Shown piece after piece: positions 20,182 to 28,626 of a DNA stretch of 64,000 nt. The DNA comes from Rhodospirillaceae bacterium. GTDB taxonomy: Bacteria > Pseudomonadota > Gammaproteobacteria > Steroidobacterales > Rariloculaceae. The stretch covers positions 62,001 to 126,000 of the forward strand of contig JAHEKF010000001.1 of NCBI GenBank assembly GCA_024638465.1. Direction: 5' to 3'. Made by a program: the position numbers and the translations under genes. The number at the start of each line of letters is the position of its first letter. Position 1 is the stretch's first letter. Under the pieces are notes generated by a model, which saw only the letters and a list, made by a program, of their open reading frames with translations, ran no database searches and was not told the origin of the DNA.

Positions 20182-21192
20182 ATGCGAGCCCGATTCGTCG
20201 CCTTAATGGCGTTCCTCAGCATGCCGGCACTGGCGCATCACAGCGTTGGCGCGTTCTTCGATTCCAGCACAACCACCGAACTCGAGGGCGAGATCACGGC
20301 TGTCGCCTGGCGCAATCCGCACATCCTGTTCGAGTTCACAGCCAGTGACGGCGAAGCCTGGACGCTCGAGACGCATTCGCTGAGTATCATGCGGCGCCTG
20401 GAAGCGGCAGAGCCGTTCGTCGCGCCTGGCGATCGGGTTCGGGTTGCGGGATGGCCGTCACGCCGCGGGCAGGGGATGTTCGTCAACAACATGCTGCTGC
20501 CGACTGGCGAAGAGTTCGTGTTCAAGTTCGAGCCCGAGCCGGCGGATCTGATCTGGTCGGATCGCATGTGGGGCACCACCGAGAGATGGTTCGCCGCGGG
20601 TGGTGACGAATCCGCCGAAGAACTCGGCATTTTCCGCACCTGGAGTTCGACGCTGTACGAAGGCGTTTTTCGCTCGTTTTTCCGCACTGACTATCCGCTG
20701 ACGGCAGAGGCGCAGGCCTACCGGTCGGCTTTCAATCCGGAAACAGACGACCCGTTGTTGAACTGTGGTCTCAAGGGCATGCCGGGCCTCATGAGCAATC
20801 CCTATCCGCTCGCGTTTCACGATCGCGGCGACACGATCGAAATTCAGATCGAGGAATACGACACGATTCGAACCGTGTATCTCGATCCCGATACGACACC
20901 GGACCCTCAGGCGTCGATTTACGGTCACTCAACGGGCCGCTGGCAAGGCGACACGCTTGTCGTCGAGACGACGCGTAGCAACTGGGGCCACCTTCAGGGC
21001 CGTGGCGTTCCGCTGAGCGATGACGTGCACATCCTCGAGCGCTTTACCGTGACCGAGAATGGCGGTCGGCTCGATTATGAAATGACGGTCACGGATGAAT
21101 GGGCGTTCACGGAGCCGGTCGTTCTGTCGAAATACTGGGTCTATATCCCGGACGTCCAGGTCGAACCCTACGAATGTATTCCGGATGCATGA
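20182..21192 (+). CDS. Exported DUF6152-like protein (paralogue 1)
   Basis: Signal peptide then AHHSVGAFFD; EGEITAVAWRNPHILFEF; GHSTGRWQGDTLVVET. Confidence 0.75.
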   Translation: MRARFVALMAFLSMPALAHHSVGAFFDSSTTTELEGEITAVAWRNPHILFEFTASDGEAWTLETHSLSIMRRLEAAEPFVAPGDRVRVAGWPSRRGQGMFVNNMLLPTGEEFVFKFEPEPADLIWSDRMWGTTERWFAAGGDESAEELGIFRTWSSTLYEGVFRSFFRTDYPLTAEAQAYRSAFNPETDDPLLNCGLKGMPGLMSNPYPLAFHDRGDTIEIQIEEYDTIRTVYLDPDTTPDPQASIYGHSTGRWQGDTLVVETTRSNWGHLQGRGVPLSDDVHILERFTVTENGGRLDYEMTVTDEWAFTEPVVLSKYWVYIPDVQVEPYECIPDA

Positions 21193-21339
21193 ACCGCGGC
21201 GACCGGGGGGCAACGAGACGTTGCAAGGAACCTCCCGGGAGTACTGGAGTCCAACTTACATACCGGCGGTTGTTTTCAACGGACATTGAAGTAAAAATGG
21301 CGCTGCCGCCGAGCCAATCTATCCAAGGAGTTCAGTAGA

Positions 21340-21948
21340 GTGAAGCTATTAAAATTCTCCAGCTTGCTGGCCACGGTCGCTCTGGTTGCGTTGCTGCAGC
21401 CCGCGCAGGCGCAGCCGAATCTGGACAATATGTTTCTCGACGAGGACACGGATAGTTTCGACCCGGGTCTTCCTGTCGGAGCCGAGTTCCCCGAGATACG
21501 TGCCATCTACGATGGCGTCGAGATCAACGGTATTGAAAGCTTCTTCGGAGACAAGGGCGCGGTGTTTCTGGCCATGCGTTCGGTCGACTGGTGACCCTTC
21601 TGTAGAGCGCAGCTCGGGCAGCTGCAGGACTACGTAGAGGCTTACGAAGAAGCCGGGGTCGGTATTGTCGTCGTGACTTACGACGCACCGGAATTGCAGC
21701 AGGCATTCGTCGACGCGGGCGATATCACCTATCCGTTCATCTCCGACGTCGACACCGCGACGATGACGGCGCTCGGTATTCTCAACGAGCAATACGAACC
21801 GGGGGAGCCGGCTTACGGCATCCCGCACCCGGGCGTCTTCGTCGTGAATACCGATAACGAGATCGTCGGTAAGATCTTTGTCGAGAGCTTCCGCGAGCGT
21901 GTCGACGGCGAGGGGACGCTGCGTTATGCGCTCGAAGTCCTCGAGTAG
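21340..21948 (+). CDS. Exported redoxin/AhpC-TSA-like selenoprotein, TGA (21592-21594) read as selenocysteine
   Basis: GTG start preceded by AAGGAG; signal peptide MKLLKFSSLLATVALVALLQPAQA. Same frame on both sides of TGA: ...AVFLAMRSVDW-U-PFCRAQLGQLQDYVEAYEEAGVGIVVVTYDAPELQQAF... to TAG at 21946 (202 aa). Homology-like sequence continues without interruption through the TGA, which sits at the expected active-site Cys. Confidence 0.87.
21609..21625 (+). promoter_or_regulatory. Candidate bacterial SECIS hairpin
   Basis: GCAGCT-CGGGC-AGCTGC, perfect 6-bp stem with 5-nt loop (G second), beginning 14 nt after the TGA codon. Confidence 0.6.
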
Positions 21949-21972
21949 TTCTCGAAAATCTGCTTGAATGAG

Positions 21973-22004
21973 TGCCCGCTCTCGTAAGACAGCGGGCATT
22001 TTTT
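21973..22004 (+). terminator. Rho-independent terminator downstream of the selenoprotein gene
   Basis: TGCCCGCT ... AGCGGGCA followed by TTTTTTTT. Confidence 0.85.
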
Positions 22005-22065
22005 TTCGGTCGCGAAGAAGCCGTTGCCGCGATCCGCATCGCCTGCAGTGGGAATTGCCGGATTC

Positions 22066-22587
22066 ATGCAGCCGTTAAAATTGCGTTTTTTCCTTGCGGT
22101 GTCGTTCGGCATCGCTGGTTTTTCCGGATGCTCGCCGGATCCGGCGCCATCCTGTTTCGGGCCCCTCGAGCGCCTTGCGCCCGTGGCCGCGATAGAGCCA
22201 ACGGCGGAGTGGGGCCTCGGCACGAAGGCGGGACCGTATATATTCGTTTCCGGTATGCGCGGTATCGATCCCGTGACGAACGAAATCGTGCTCGATGTGG
22301 AAGCTCGGGTTCGCCAGGCCTGGGAGAATATGTTTCTGATTGCCGCGAGTGCGGGCGCCGAGCCGGAAGATCTGATCGAGACCGTCGTCTATATTCGCAC
22401 GGGCCATCCGTCGGAAGACTTCCTGACGATACGCAGTTACGACAATGCCGCTCGTCGCAATTACTTCGGTGACGGACCCTATCCGAATCGCACGATCGTC
22501 GGCCTGGACAGGCTGAACGGCGTGGATGCCGAAGGAGAGCCCGACGTTTTCGAATTGAAAGGAACGTTCTACCTGGCCTGCGAATGA
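22066..22587 (+). CDS. RidA/YjgF-family protein with lipoprotein signal peptide
   Basis: MQPLKLRFFLAVSFGIAGFSGCSPDP (lipobox FSGC); GPYIFVSGMRGIDPVTNEIVLDVEARVRQAWENMFLIAASAGAEPEDLIETVVYI ... PNRTIVGLDRLNG. Confidence 0.82.
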   Translation: MQPLKLRFFLAVSFGIAGFSGCSPDPAPSCFGPLERLAPVAAIEPTAEWGLGTKAGPYIFVSGMRGIDPVTNEIVLDVEARVRQAWENMFLIAASAGAEPEDLIETVVYIRTGHPSEDFLTIRSYDNAARRNYFGDGPYPNRTIVGLDRLNGVDAEGEPDVFELKGTFYLACE

Positions 22588-22685
22588 GTTCGATCGGAGC
22601 AACGCTTTTTTCACACCCAGCTCGGAACGACGGAAGCCGCTCGCGGCAATCGATCCGAAGCACCAGCGGACCTATAATCCTCGTA

Positions 22686-23687
22686 ATGAAAAGTTTCACC
22701 GCGCTTGCGGGACTAGTGTTCTGTCTCGCGACGACCAGCCTCTCTGCGCACCATAGCCACACGCGTTTCGACCTCGATCGCGTCGTTGCATTCGAAGGCA
22801 CCGTGGTCCGCTACGAATGGAAGAATCCGCACGTCTATCTGACGGTCGCGGACGAGAACGGTGAAGAGTGGCTCATCGAGACCGATCCGACCCCGGTCAT
22901 GAGCCGCAGCGGCTGGACGCGCGACTCGTTCGTTCCGGGCGATCCCGTCGCCGTGCGCGCGAACCCCGACCGCCGTCCCGATGTGGCGCACGGCCTGCTG
23001 GTATCGATCGAAGGAGCCGACGGAACGGCGATGGCGTCGTGGAATACGACGACACAGGATACGCACGACGGGCCGGTTGCGCGGGCTGATACTCTCGAGG
23101 GCGTCTGGCAGGGCGAGCGCTCGTCGCTCAAGAATTTCGTGGTTCACATGTCGGCGCAGCCACTGACGGCGAAAGGTGAAGCCGCGAAGTCTGCGTATAA
23201 CGATCAGTTGAATCCGACGGTCGAGTGCATCTCCTGGCCGACTCCCTTCATTCTCTCGTCCTATCTGTATCTCAGCGAACTCGAATTCGGCGACGAGGTC
23301 ATCACATTCAGGAACGAGTTCTACGGTACCGAGCGAGCCATCTATATGGACGGTCGCCCACATCCCGCCGATCCGGAACGAACGCTGCAGGGACATTCCA
23401 TTGGTCGCTGGGAGGGCGATACGCTCGTCGTCGATACCGTCGCCTTCGCGGATCACCGCTCGCCCTATGGTTCCGGTACCGGTATTCCGTCCGGTGCCGG
23501 GAAACACGTCGTCGAACGGTACCGCCTGAGCGAGGATGGTACGCAGGCGTTTGTCGATATCGTTCTGGAAGATGCGGAATATATCGCTGTGCCCGTGACC
23601 GCGACGTTTGTCTGGCGTTACTCGCCGCACTTCGAGATGCTGGACTTGAGCTGCGATCGGAAGATCGCGATCCGCTCGACGCTGTAG
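22686..23687 (+). CDS. Exported DUF6152-like protein (paralogue 2)
   Basis: Signal peptide MKSFTALAGLVFCLATTSLSA then HHSHTRFDLDRVVAFEGTVVRYEWKNPHVYLTV; GHSIGRWEGDTLVVDTVAF, shared with paralogue 1. Confidence 0.78.
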   Translation: MKSFTALAGLVFCLATTSLSAHHSHTRFDLDRVVAFEGTVVRYEWKNPHVYLTVADENGEEWLIETDPTPVMSRSGWTRDSFVPGDPVAVRANPDRRPDVAHGLLVSIEGADGTAMASWNTTTQDTHDGPVARADTLEGVWQGERSSLKNFVVHMSAQPLTAKGEAAKSAYNDQLNPTVECISWPTPFILSSYLYLSELEFGDEVITFRNEFYGTERAIYMDGRPHPADPERTLQGHSIGRWEGDTLVVDTVAFADHRSPYGSGTGIPSGAGKHVVERYRLSEDGTQAFVDIVLEDAEYIAVPVTATFVWRYSPHFEMLDLSCDRKIAIRSTL

Positions 23688-23692
23688 GCAGA

Positions 23693-24154
23693 CTACTGTC
23701 CGACGAGCCGGGCCTTGACGAGCGCGCTGACCTTGCCCATGTCGATCTGGCCCGCCGCGCGGGATTTCAGTTCCCCCATGACGCGACCCATATCCTTCGG
23801 CGAATTCGCGCCCGTTGAGGCAATGACTTCGTCGACGAGTGTGCGCGTCGCGTCGTCGTCGAGTTGCTCGGGCAGATACTCTTTGAGGACTTCGATTTCG
23901 GCCTCTTCCTTGGCAACGAGGTCGTCGCGATTGCCCTGCCTGAACTGCGTGATCGAGTCGTTACGCTGCTTGACCATTTTCTCGAGCAGGCTCGTGATGC
24001 CTTCGTCGTTCAGGTCTTCGCGGGAATCAACCTCGCGCTGTTTGATTGCGGCCATGGCCAGGCGCAGAACACTGAGGCGCTCTTTATCGCCGGCGCGGAG
24101 CGCAGCGTTGGTATCGTTCTGGAGACGCTCTTTGAGCGCAGTGGCGCGCGGCAT
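23693..24154 (-). CDS. yqeY: GatB/YqeY domain protein
   Basis: 153 aa: LKERLQNDTNAALRAGDKERLSVLRLAMAAIKQREVDSRE, KEYLPEQLDDDATRTLVDEVI, SPKDMGRVMGELK. Confidence 0.93.
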   Translation of the reverse strand: MPRATALKERLQNDTNAALRAGDKERLSVLRLAMAAIKQREVDSREDLNDEGITSLLEKMVKQRNDSITQFRQGNRDDLVAKEEAEIEVLKEYLPEQLDDDATRTLVDEVIASTGANSPKDMGRVMGELKSRAAGQIDMGKVSALVKARLVGQ

Positions 24155-24174
24155 GGTGGTTGCCCCGCTGCCAG

Positions 24175-24390
24175 CTAGTACAGGCGCGTGCGTCGCGTGA
24201 CCTGTCTCGCCTGCCGCTTCATGTGCCGTTTGACGGCCGCGGCTTTCTTGCGCTTTCGCTCCTGGGTGGGCTTCTCGTAATACTCGCGCCGGCGAAGCTC
24301 GGTCAGTACGCCGGCTTTTTCGCAGGCACGCTTGAAGCGCCTCAGCGCGGCATCGAAGTGCTCACTTTCTCTTACACGAACGCCTGGCAT
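24175..24390 (-). CDS. rpsU: 30S ribosomal protein S21
   Basis: 71 aa: [59 protein letters not shown]. Confidence 0.98.
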   Translation of the reverse strand: MPGVRVRESEHFDAALRRFKRACEKAGVLTELRRREYYEKPTQERKRKKAAAVKRHMKRQARQVTRRTRLY

Positions 24391-24410
24391 CGATTGTTCC
24401 TAAACCAGAG

Positions 24411-24435
24411 AAAAAACCGCCGGCTGACGCCGGCG
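24411..24435 (-). terminator. Terminator-like hairpin plus U-run in the rpsU 5' leader (candidate attenuator)
   Basis: Minus strand: CGCCGGCGTCAGCCGGCGGTTTTTT, ending 20 nt before the rpsU start codon. Confidence 0.6.
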
Positions 24436-24496
24436 CATAATCGGTCAATAATATCCCCTAAGCTTAGCGAGTGTAAAGATTCCACGAGGGCGGCTG

Positions 24497-25522
24497 TTGA
24501 GGGTACTGGGCATAGAAACGAGCTGCGACGAAACCGGGATCGCGATCTATGACTCCGATCGCGGCCTGCTGGCCGAAGTGCTGTTCAGCCAGATCGACAC
24601 CCATGCGCGCTTTGGCGGCGTCGTTCCGGAGCTTGCCTCGCGCGACCATATCGCCCGGACAGCGCCGCTGATTACCGACGTGCTGGGCGATGCCGGGCTG
24701 GCTCTCACCGATCTCGATGCGATCGCGTATACGGCCGGGCCGGGCCTCGTTGGTGCCCTCATGGTCGGCGGCTGCGTCGCGGGATCGCTCGCATATGCGC
24801 TCGGCGTGCCAGCGATTCCCGTACACCATATGGAGGCGCATCTTCTGGCTGCGCGGCTAGAGGAAGATCCGCCCGAGTTCCCATTCGTTGCGCTGCTGGT
24901 ATCCGGTGGTCATTCGATGCTCGTCGAGGTCGCGGGTCTCGGCGCCTATCACACGATCGGAAACACGCTGGACGATGCCGCGGGCGAGGCATTCGATAAA
25001 GTCGCGCGTCTGCTCGATCTGCCCTATCCCGGCGGTCCGGCGCTGGCACAGCTTGCCGAGTCGGGCAATGAGAGTCGATTCGATTTCCCCCGGCCGATGA
25101 AAGGACGTGGGCTCGATTTCAGTTTCAGTGGTCTGAAGACTGCCGTCAGGTTGCAGCTCGAGAGCGAGTCCGAAACCGCCATTGAGGACACCGCGCTACG
25201 CGCCGATATCGCAGCGTCGTTTCAGGCTGCAGTGGTCGATTCTCTCGTCGACAAGTCGACGCTCGCAATGCAGGACACCGGACAGACACGCCTGGTGGTG
25301 TCGGGTGGTGTCGGCGCGAACGCTTCGTTGCGCAGGCAACTCAGGGAAGCGGGCGAAAGGCATCATTTTCAGGTCTACTATCCGCGACCCGGTTTCTGTA
25401 CCGACAATGGCGCGATGATCGCGTACGCCGGCTGGTGCAGGCGCGGCACGGCCGCGTCCGGCGCGCCACAGATTCAGGCCCGGCCAAGGTGGCCGCTGGA
25501 TGAATTGACTGCTGTGCCCTAA
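24497..25522 (+). CDS. tsaD: tRNA N6-adenosine threonylcarbamoyltransferase
   Basis: TTG start; [76 protein letters not shown]. Confidence 0.97.
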   Translation: MRVLGIETSCDETGIAIYDSDRGLLAEVLFSQIDTHARFGGVVPELASRDHIARTAPLITDVLGDAGLALTDLDAIAYTAGPGLVGALMVGGCVAGSLAYALGVPAIPVHHMEAHLLAARLEEDPPEFPFVALLVSGGHSMLVEVAGLGAYHTIGNTLDDAAGEAFDKVARLLDLPYPGGPALAQLAESGNESRFDFPRPMKGRGLDFSFSGLKTAVRLQLESESETAIEDTALRADIAASFQAAVVDSLVDKSTLAMQDTGQTRLVVSGGVGANASLRRQLREAGERHHFQVYYPRPGFCTDNGAMIAYAGWCRRGTAASGAPQIQARPRWPLDELTAVP

Positions 25523-25530
25523 GGAACACG

Positions 25531-25896
25531 ATGGACAAGATCTTCCTCAAAGAACTAGAGATCGATGCCGTTATCGGTATCTGGGAATGGGAACGCCGCA
25601 TCAAGCAGAAGGTCAGTATTGATCTGGAGCTTGCTGTCGACGCCCGCGCGGCTTCCCGCGCCGATGCTATCGACGAGACGTTGAATTACCGAGACGTTGC
25701 CAAACGCCTCATCGATTACGTCGGTAGTTCCGAGTTTCAGCTCGTCGAGTCGCTGGCTGAGTGCGTAGCCGAACTCGTGGTCAAGGAGTTCGGAGTGAGC
25801 TGGCTAAAGCTTTCTGTTGCAAAACCGGGCGCGATCGAAGGAGCGCGAACCGTCGGTATTACAGTCGAGCGCACCCCCGGCGACTATGTCGACTGA
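25531..25896 (+). CDS. folB: Dihydroneopterin aldolase
   Basis: 121 aa: MDKIFLKELEIDAVIGIWEWERRIKQKVSIDLEL. Confidence 0.93.
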   Translation: MDKIFLKELEIDAVIGIWEWERRIKQKVSIDLELAVDARAASRADAIDETLNYRDVAKRLIDYVGSSEFQLVESLAECVAELVVKEFGVSWLKLSVAKPGAIEGARTVGITVERTPGDYVD

Positions 25897-26401
25897 CATT
25901 TATATCGGGGTCGGCAGCAATATCGATCCGGAACGAAATATCGCGATCTCGATAGCGGAGCTGAACGAAAAAATCGGTCCTGTGGAGACGTCCGGGATAT
26001 TTCGAAATCCGCCGGTGGGCTTCGAGGGCGAAGATTTCCTGAACCTGGTGCTGCGGGCGCGAACCTGCCTCGCGCCAGCGGAGATCGAGGATATTCTCAA
26101 CGATATAGAGTGCCGTGCCGGCAGAGTGCGCGATGGCGCGGGACTCGGACCGAGAAGCCTGGATCTCGACCTGTTGCTCTACGGGTCGCTCATTGACGCA
26201 AAACTGCGGCTCCCGCATCCGGATATTCGGAATTACGCATTTGTGCTCTGTCCGCTAGCGGAGCTGGCGCCGGATCTGGTACATCCAGTAACCGGGATAC
26301 CAATAGCGGAAAGCTGGGCGGCCATGGGACGCGAGAAGTCTCGACTCGATCGGGTCGAACTCAACGTCGCGTCGCTCCAGGCCGCAGCCAAGGATGGCTG
26401 A
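25886..26401 (+). CDS. folK: 2-amino-4-hydroxy-6-hydroxymethyldihydropteridine diphosphokinase
   Basis: ATG at 25886 overlapping folB by 11 bp; IYIGVGSNIDPERNI, RDGAGLGPRSLDLDLLLYG, LPHPDIRNYAFVLCPLAELAPDLVHP. Confidence 0.93.
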   Translation: MSTDIYIGVGSNIDPERNIAISIAELNEKIGPVETSGIFRNPPVGFEGEDFLNLVLRARTCLAPAEIEDILNDIECRAGRVRDGAGLGPRSLDLDLLLYGSLIDAKLRLPHPDIRNYAFVLCPLAELAPDLVHPVTGIPIAESWAAMGREKSRLDRVELNVASLQAAAKDG

Positions 26402-27781
26402 ATGTCGATTAAAAATGGAAAGCATGTTCTGGCCTCGCTCCTGACGGCCCTTGCGGTCGTCGGCTGCGGCGGTGGTGGCGGTGACGGGCGCAGAGTCAGC
26501 GATATCGTCGATGCGACCTGTTCGACGTCCGAACAGATGAATGCGGTTCGCGGGATCATGGAGCAGTGGTACTTTTTCAACGACGAGCCCGAACAACAGC
26601 AGAAGTACGGGAACCTCGATCCCGGGAATTTTAGCTCCGCGACGGAGCTGCTCAGCTTCCTGCGTTACCGGCCGGAGGAGTTCGATCGCGGCTTCAGTTT
26701 CATTACCACCACTGCTGCCGATCAGCAGTTCTTCGGTGAAGGTCAGTTCGTCGGTTTCGGTTTCGGTTCCAAGTTCGTCGATTCTCCCGGCAACGCGGAT
26801 CTGCGCCTGACACGTGTCTTTGCGAATTCTTCGGCCGCGGCGGCCGGTTTCGAGCGAGGGCAGCGAGTTCTGACAATCGACGGCCGGACGATAGCAGAGA
26901 TCAACGCTGCTGAAGGGCTGACCGCAGCGCTGGGGCCGGCGACGGAAGGAATTGCGCGAACGTTCCGGATTCGTGCCGTCGACAGCAGTGAGTTCGAGAT
27001 CGAGATCTCCAAGTCGCTCATCACCCTGGATCCGTTACCGACAACGACTGTGTTCGACCTGACGAATGCCAAGGTTGGGTATCTGGATTTTCGGACCTTT
27101 ATTTCCACAGCGGATGCGGCACTCGACGACGCATTCGCGATCTTCGAAGCGCAGGGAATCAACGCGTTGGTCGTGGACCTCCGCTACAACGGTGGCGGGT
27201 TGGTCTCGACAGCGGAGCGCCTGGCCGACTTGATCGCCGGTTTTTTCGCGGATGGCGAGGTGTTGTCGGAAACCCTTTTCAACAGCGCGAATACAGCCGC
27301 GAACAGCGTCGAGCTGTTCGAGGAGCGATCGCAGTCCCTGACGCTGTTGCAGCAAGTCGTGATTATCACCACGGGAAGCTCGGCATCCGCCAGCGAGCTC
27401 GTCATCAACTCGCTGCGGCCGCACACGGTTGTTACGCTCGTGGGTACGACGACTTTTGGCAAGCCGGTTGGCCAGTCGGCCTTCGGTTTCTGTGACGATG
27501 AGCTTCTGCTGCGCCCGGTTACCTTCGAAATCGTGAACTCGCTCGGTGAAGGCCAGTATTTCGACGGCATCGGCGTGAACTGTCCTGCCGCAGACGAGCT
27601 CGAGTTCGCGCTCGGCGATCCGGGCGAGGACTCGCTGGAAACGGCGCTGCAGTTTATTGAGACCGGGAGCTGCGGAGCGGTGTCGTATCAGTCCAAGCCA
27701 CGAGCGCCGACGGAGTCTTTCGCCGGATCTATTCCAAATGCCGCGTCAACGAGCGCTGAGCATTACGCCGGCGCACACTGA
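26402..27781 (+). CDS. S41-family peptidase, predicted lipoprotein
   Basis: Lipobox VVGC; PDZ-like ...RVFANSSAAAAGFERGQRVLTIDGRTI; VDLRYNGGGLV and TTGSSASASELVINSL. Confidence 0.88.
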   Translation: MSIKNGKHVLASLLTALAVVGCGGGGGDGRRVSDIVDATCSTSEQMNAVRGIMEQWYFFNDEPEQQQKYGNLDPGNFSSATELLSFLRYRPEEFDRGFSFITTTAADQQFFGEGQFVGFGFGSKFVDSPGNADLRLTRVFANSSAAAAGFERGQRVLTIDGRTIAEINAAEGLTAALGPATEGIARTFRIRAVDSSEFEIEISKSLITLDPLPTTTVFDLTNAKVGYLDFRTFISTADAALDDAFAIFEAQGINALVVDLRYNGGGLVSTAERLADLIAGFFADGEVLSETLFNSANTAANSVELFEERSQSLTLLQQVVIITTGSSASASELVINSLRPHTVVTLVGTTTFGKPVGQSAFGFCDDELLLRPVTFEIVNSLGEGQYFDGIGVNCPAADELEFALGDPGEDSLETALQFIETGSCGAVSYQSKPRAPTESFAGSIPNAASTSAEHYAGAH

Positions 27782-27789
27782 ACAGCGGG

Positions 27790-28551
27790 CTACCAGCCCG
27801 CGCTACGCCCGCCGTCTACTGCGAGAATCTGACCGGTGACGTAGGGCGCATCCCGGACCAGAAAGAGCACGGCCGCGGCGATGTCTTCGGGTTCACCGGC
27901 CCGTTTCAGCGCCGTCTGGCCGATGATGTTTTGCTGGATTTTCTCGGGCATTCCCGATTCGGGCCAAAGAATCGCGCCGGGAGAAACACCGTTCACGCGA
28001 ATGTCCGGGCCGAGGTCACGAGCGAGCGAACGGGTCAGCATCGCAAGGCCGGCTTTCGCGGCGCCATAGACCGGATGATTTTTCAGCGGCCGCTGCGAGT
28101 GGACATCGACAATGTTGATGATGACGCCCCGGGTTTCTCTGAGGTGCGGCAGCGCCGCCTGACAGAGAAACAGCGGCGCCTTGAGATTGCTGCCGACAAG
28201 ATCGTCCCAGTGTTCCTCGGTGATCGAGCCGAGCGGTGTCGGGTAGAAGCTCGATGCATTATTGACGAGTACGTCCAGGCGGCCGGTCGCGGCCAGGACA
28301 TTACCGACGAGCTTTTCGAGTGCCGCGGCGTTTCTGAGGTCGCCCTGTATCGCCAGCGAGGAGTCGGCTCGATCGTCGTTGAGTTTGGCGACGAGACGCT
28401 CGGCGTCGTCACCGGAGTTCAGGAAGTGGACTACGACGTTCATGCCGGCGTCGTGAAGACCTTCCGCGATGGTCGCGCCAATCCGTTTGGCGGCACCCGT
28501 AATGAGCGCCCAGCGTCCAGTGAGTGACTCCTTCGTTGTCGATCCCGTCAA
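27790..28551 (-). CDS. SDR-family pteridine reductase (FolM-like)
   Basis: 253 aa: ALITGAAKRIGATIAEGLHDAGMNVVVHF, NNASSFYPTPLGSITEEHWDDLVGSNLKAPLFL, YGAAKAGLAMLT. Confidence 0.82.
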   Translation of the reverse strand: MTGSTTKESLTGRWALITGAAKRIGATIAEGLHDAGMNVVVHFLNSGDDAERLVAKLNDDRADSSLAIQGDLRNAAALEKLVGNVLAATGRLDVLVNNASSFYPTPLGSITEEHWDDLVGSNLKAPLFLCQAALPHLRETRGVIINIVDVHSQRPLKNHPVYGAAKAGLAMLTRSLARDLGPDIRVNGVSPGAILWPESGMPEKIQQNIIGQTALKRAGEPEDIAAAVLFLVRDAPYVTGQILAVDGGRSAGW

Positions 28552-28626
28552 AGCGGCTCCGGCAGGTGATGGCAGGCCGTAAGGTTACACTATCCCGGTT
28601 CGCACAATACTTAACCGCGTGCCCAG

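Noticed and set aside
21340-21594. Reading the redoxin gene as an 84-aa pseudogene fragment
   Set aside because: Frame and family similarity continue intact past the TGA to a proper stop and terminator, the TGA sits at the catalytic position and a SECIS-like hairpin follows; selenocysteine is the better explanation.
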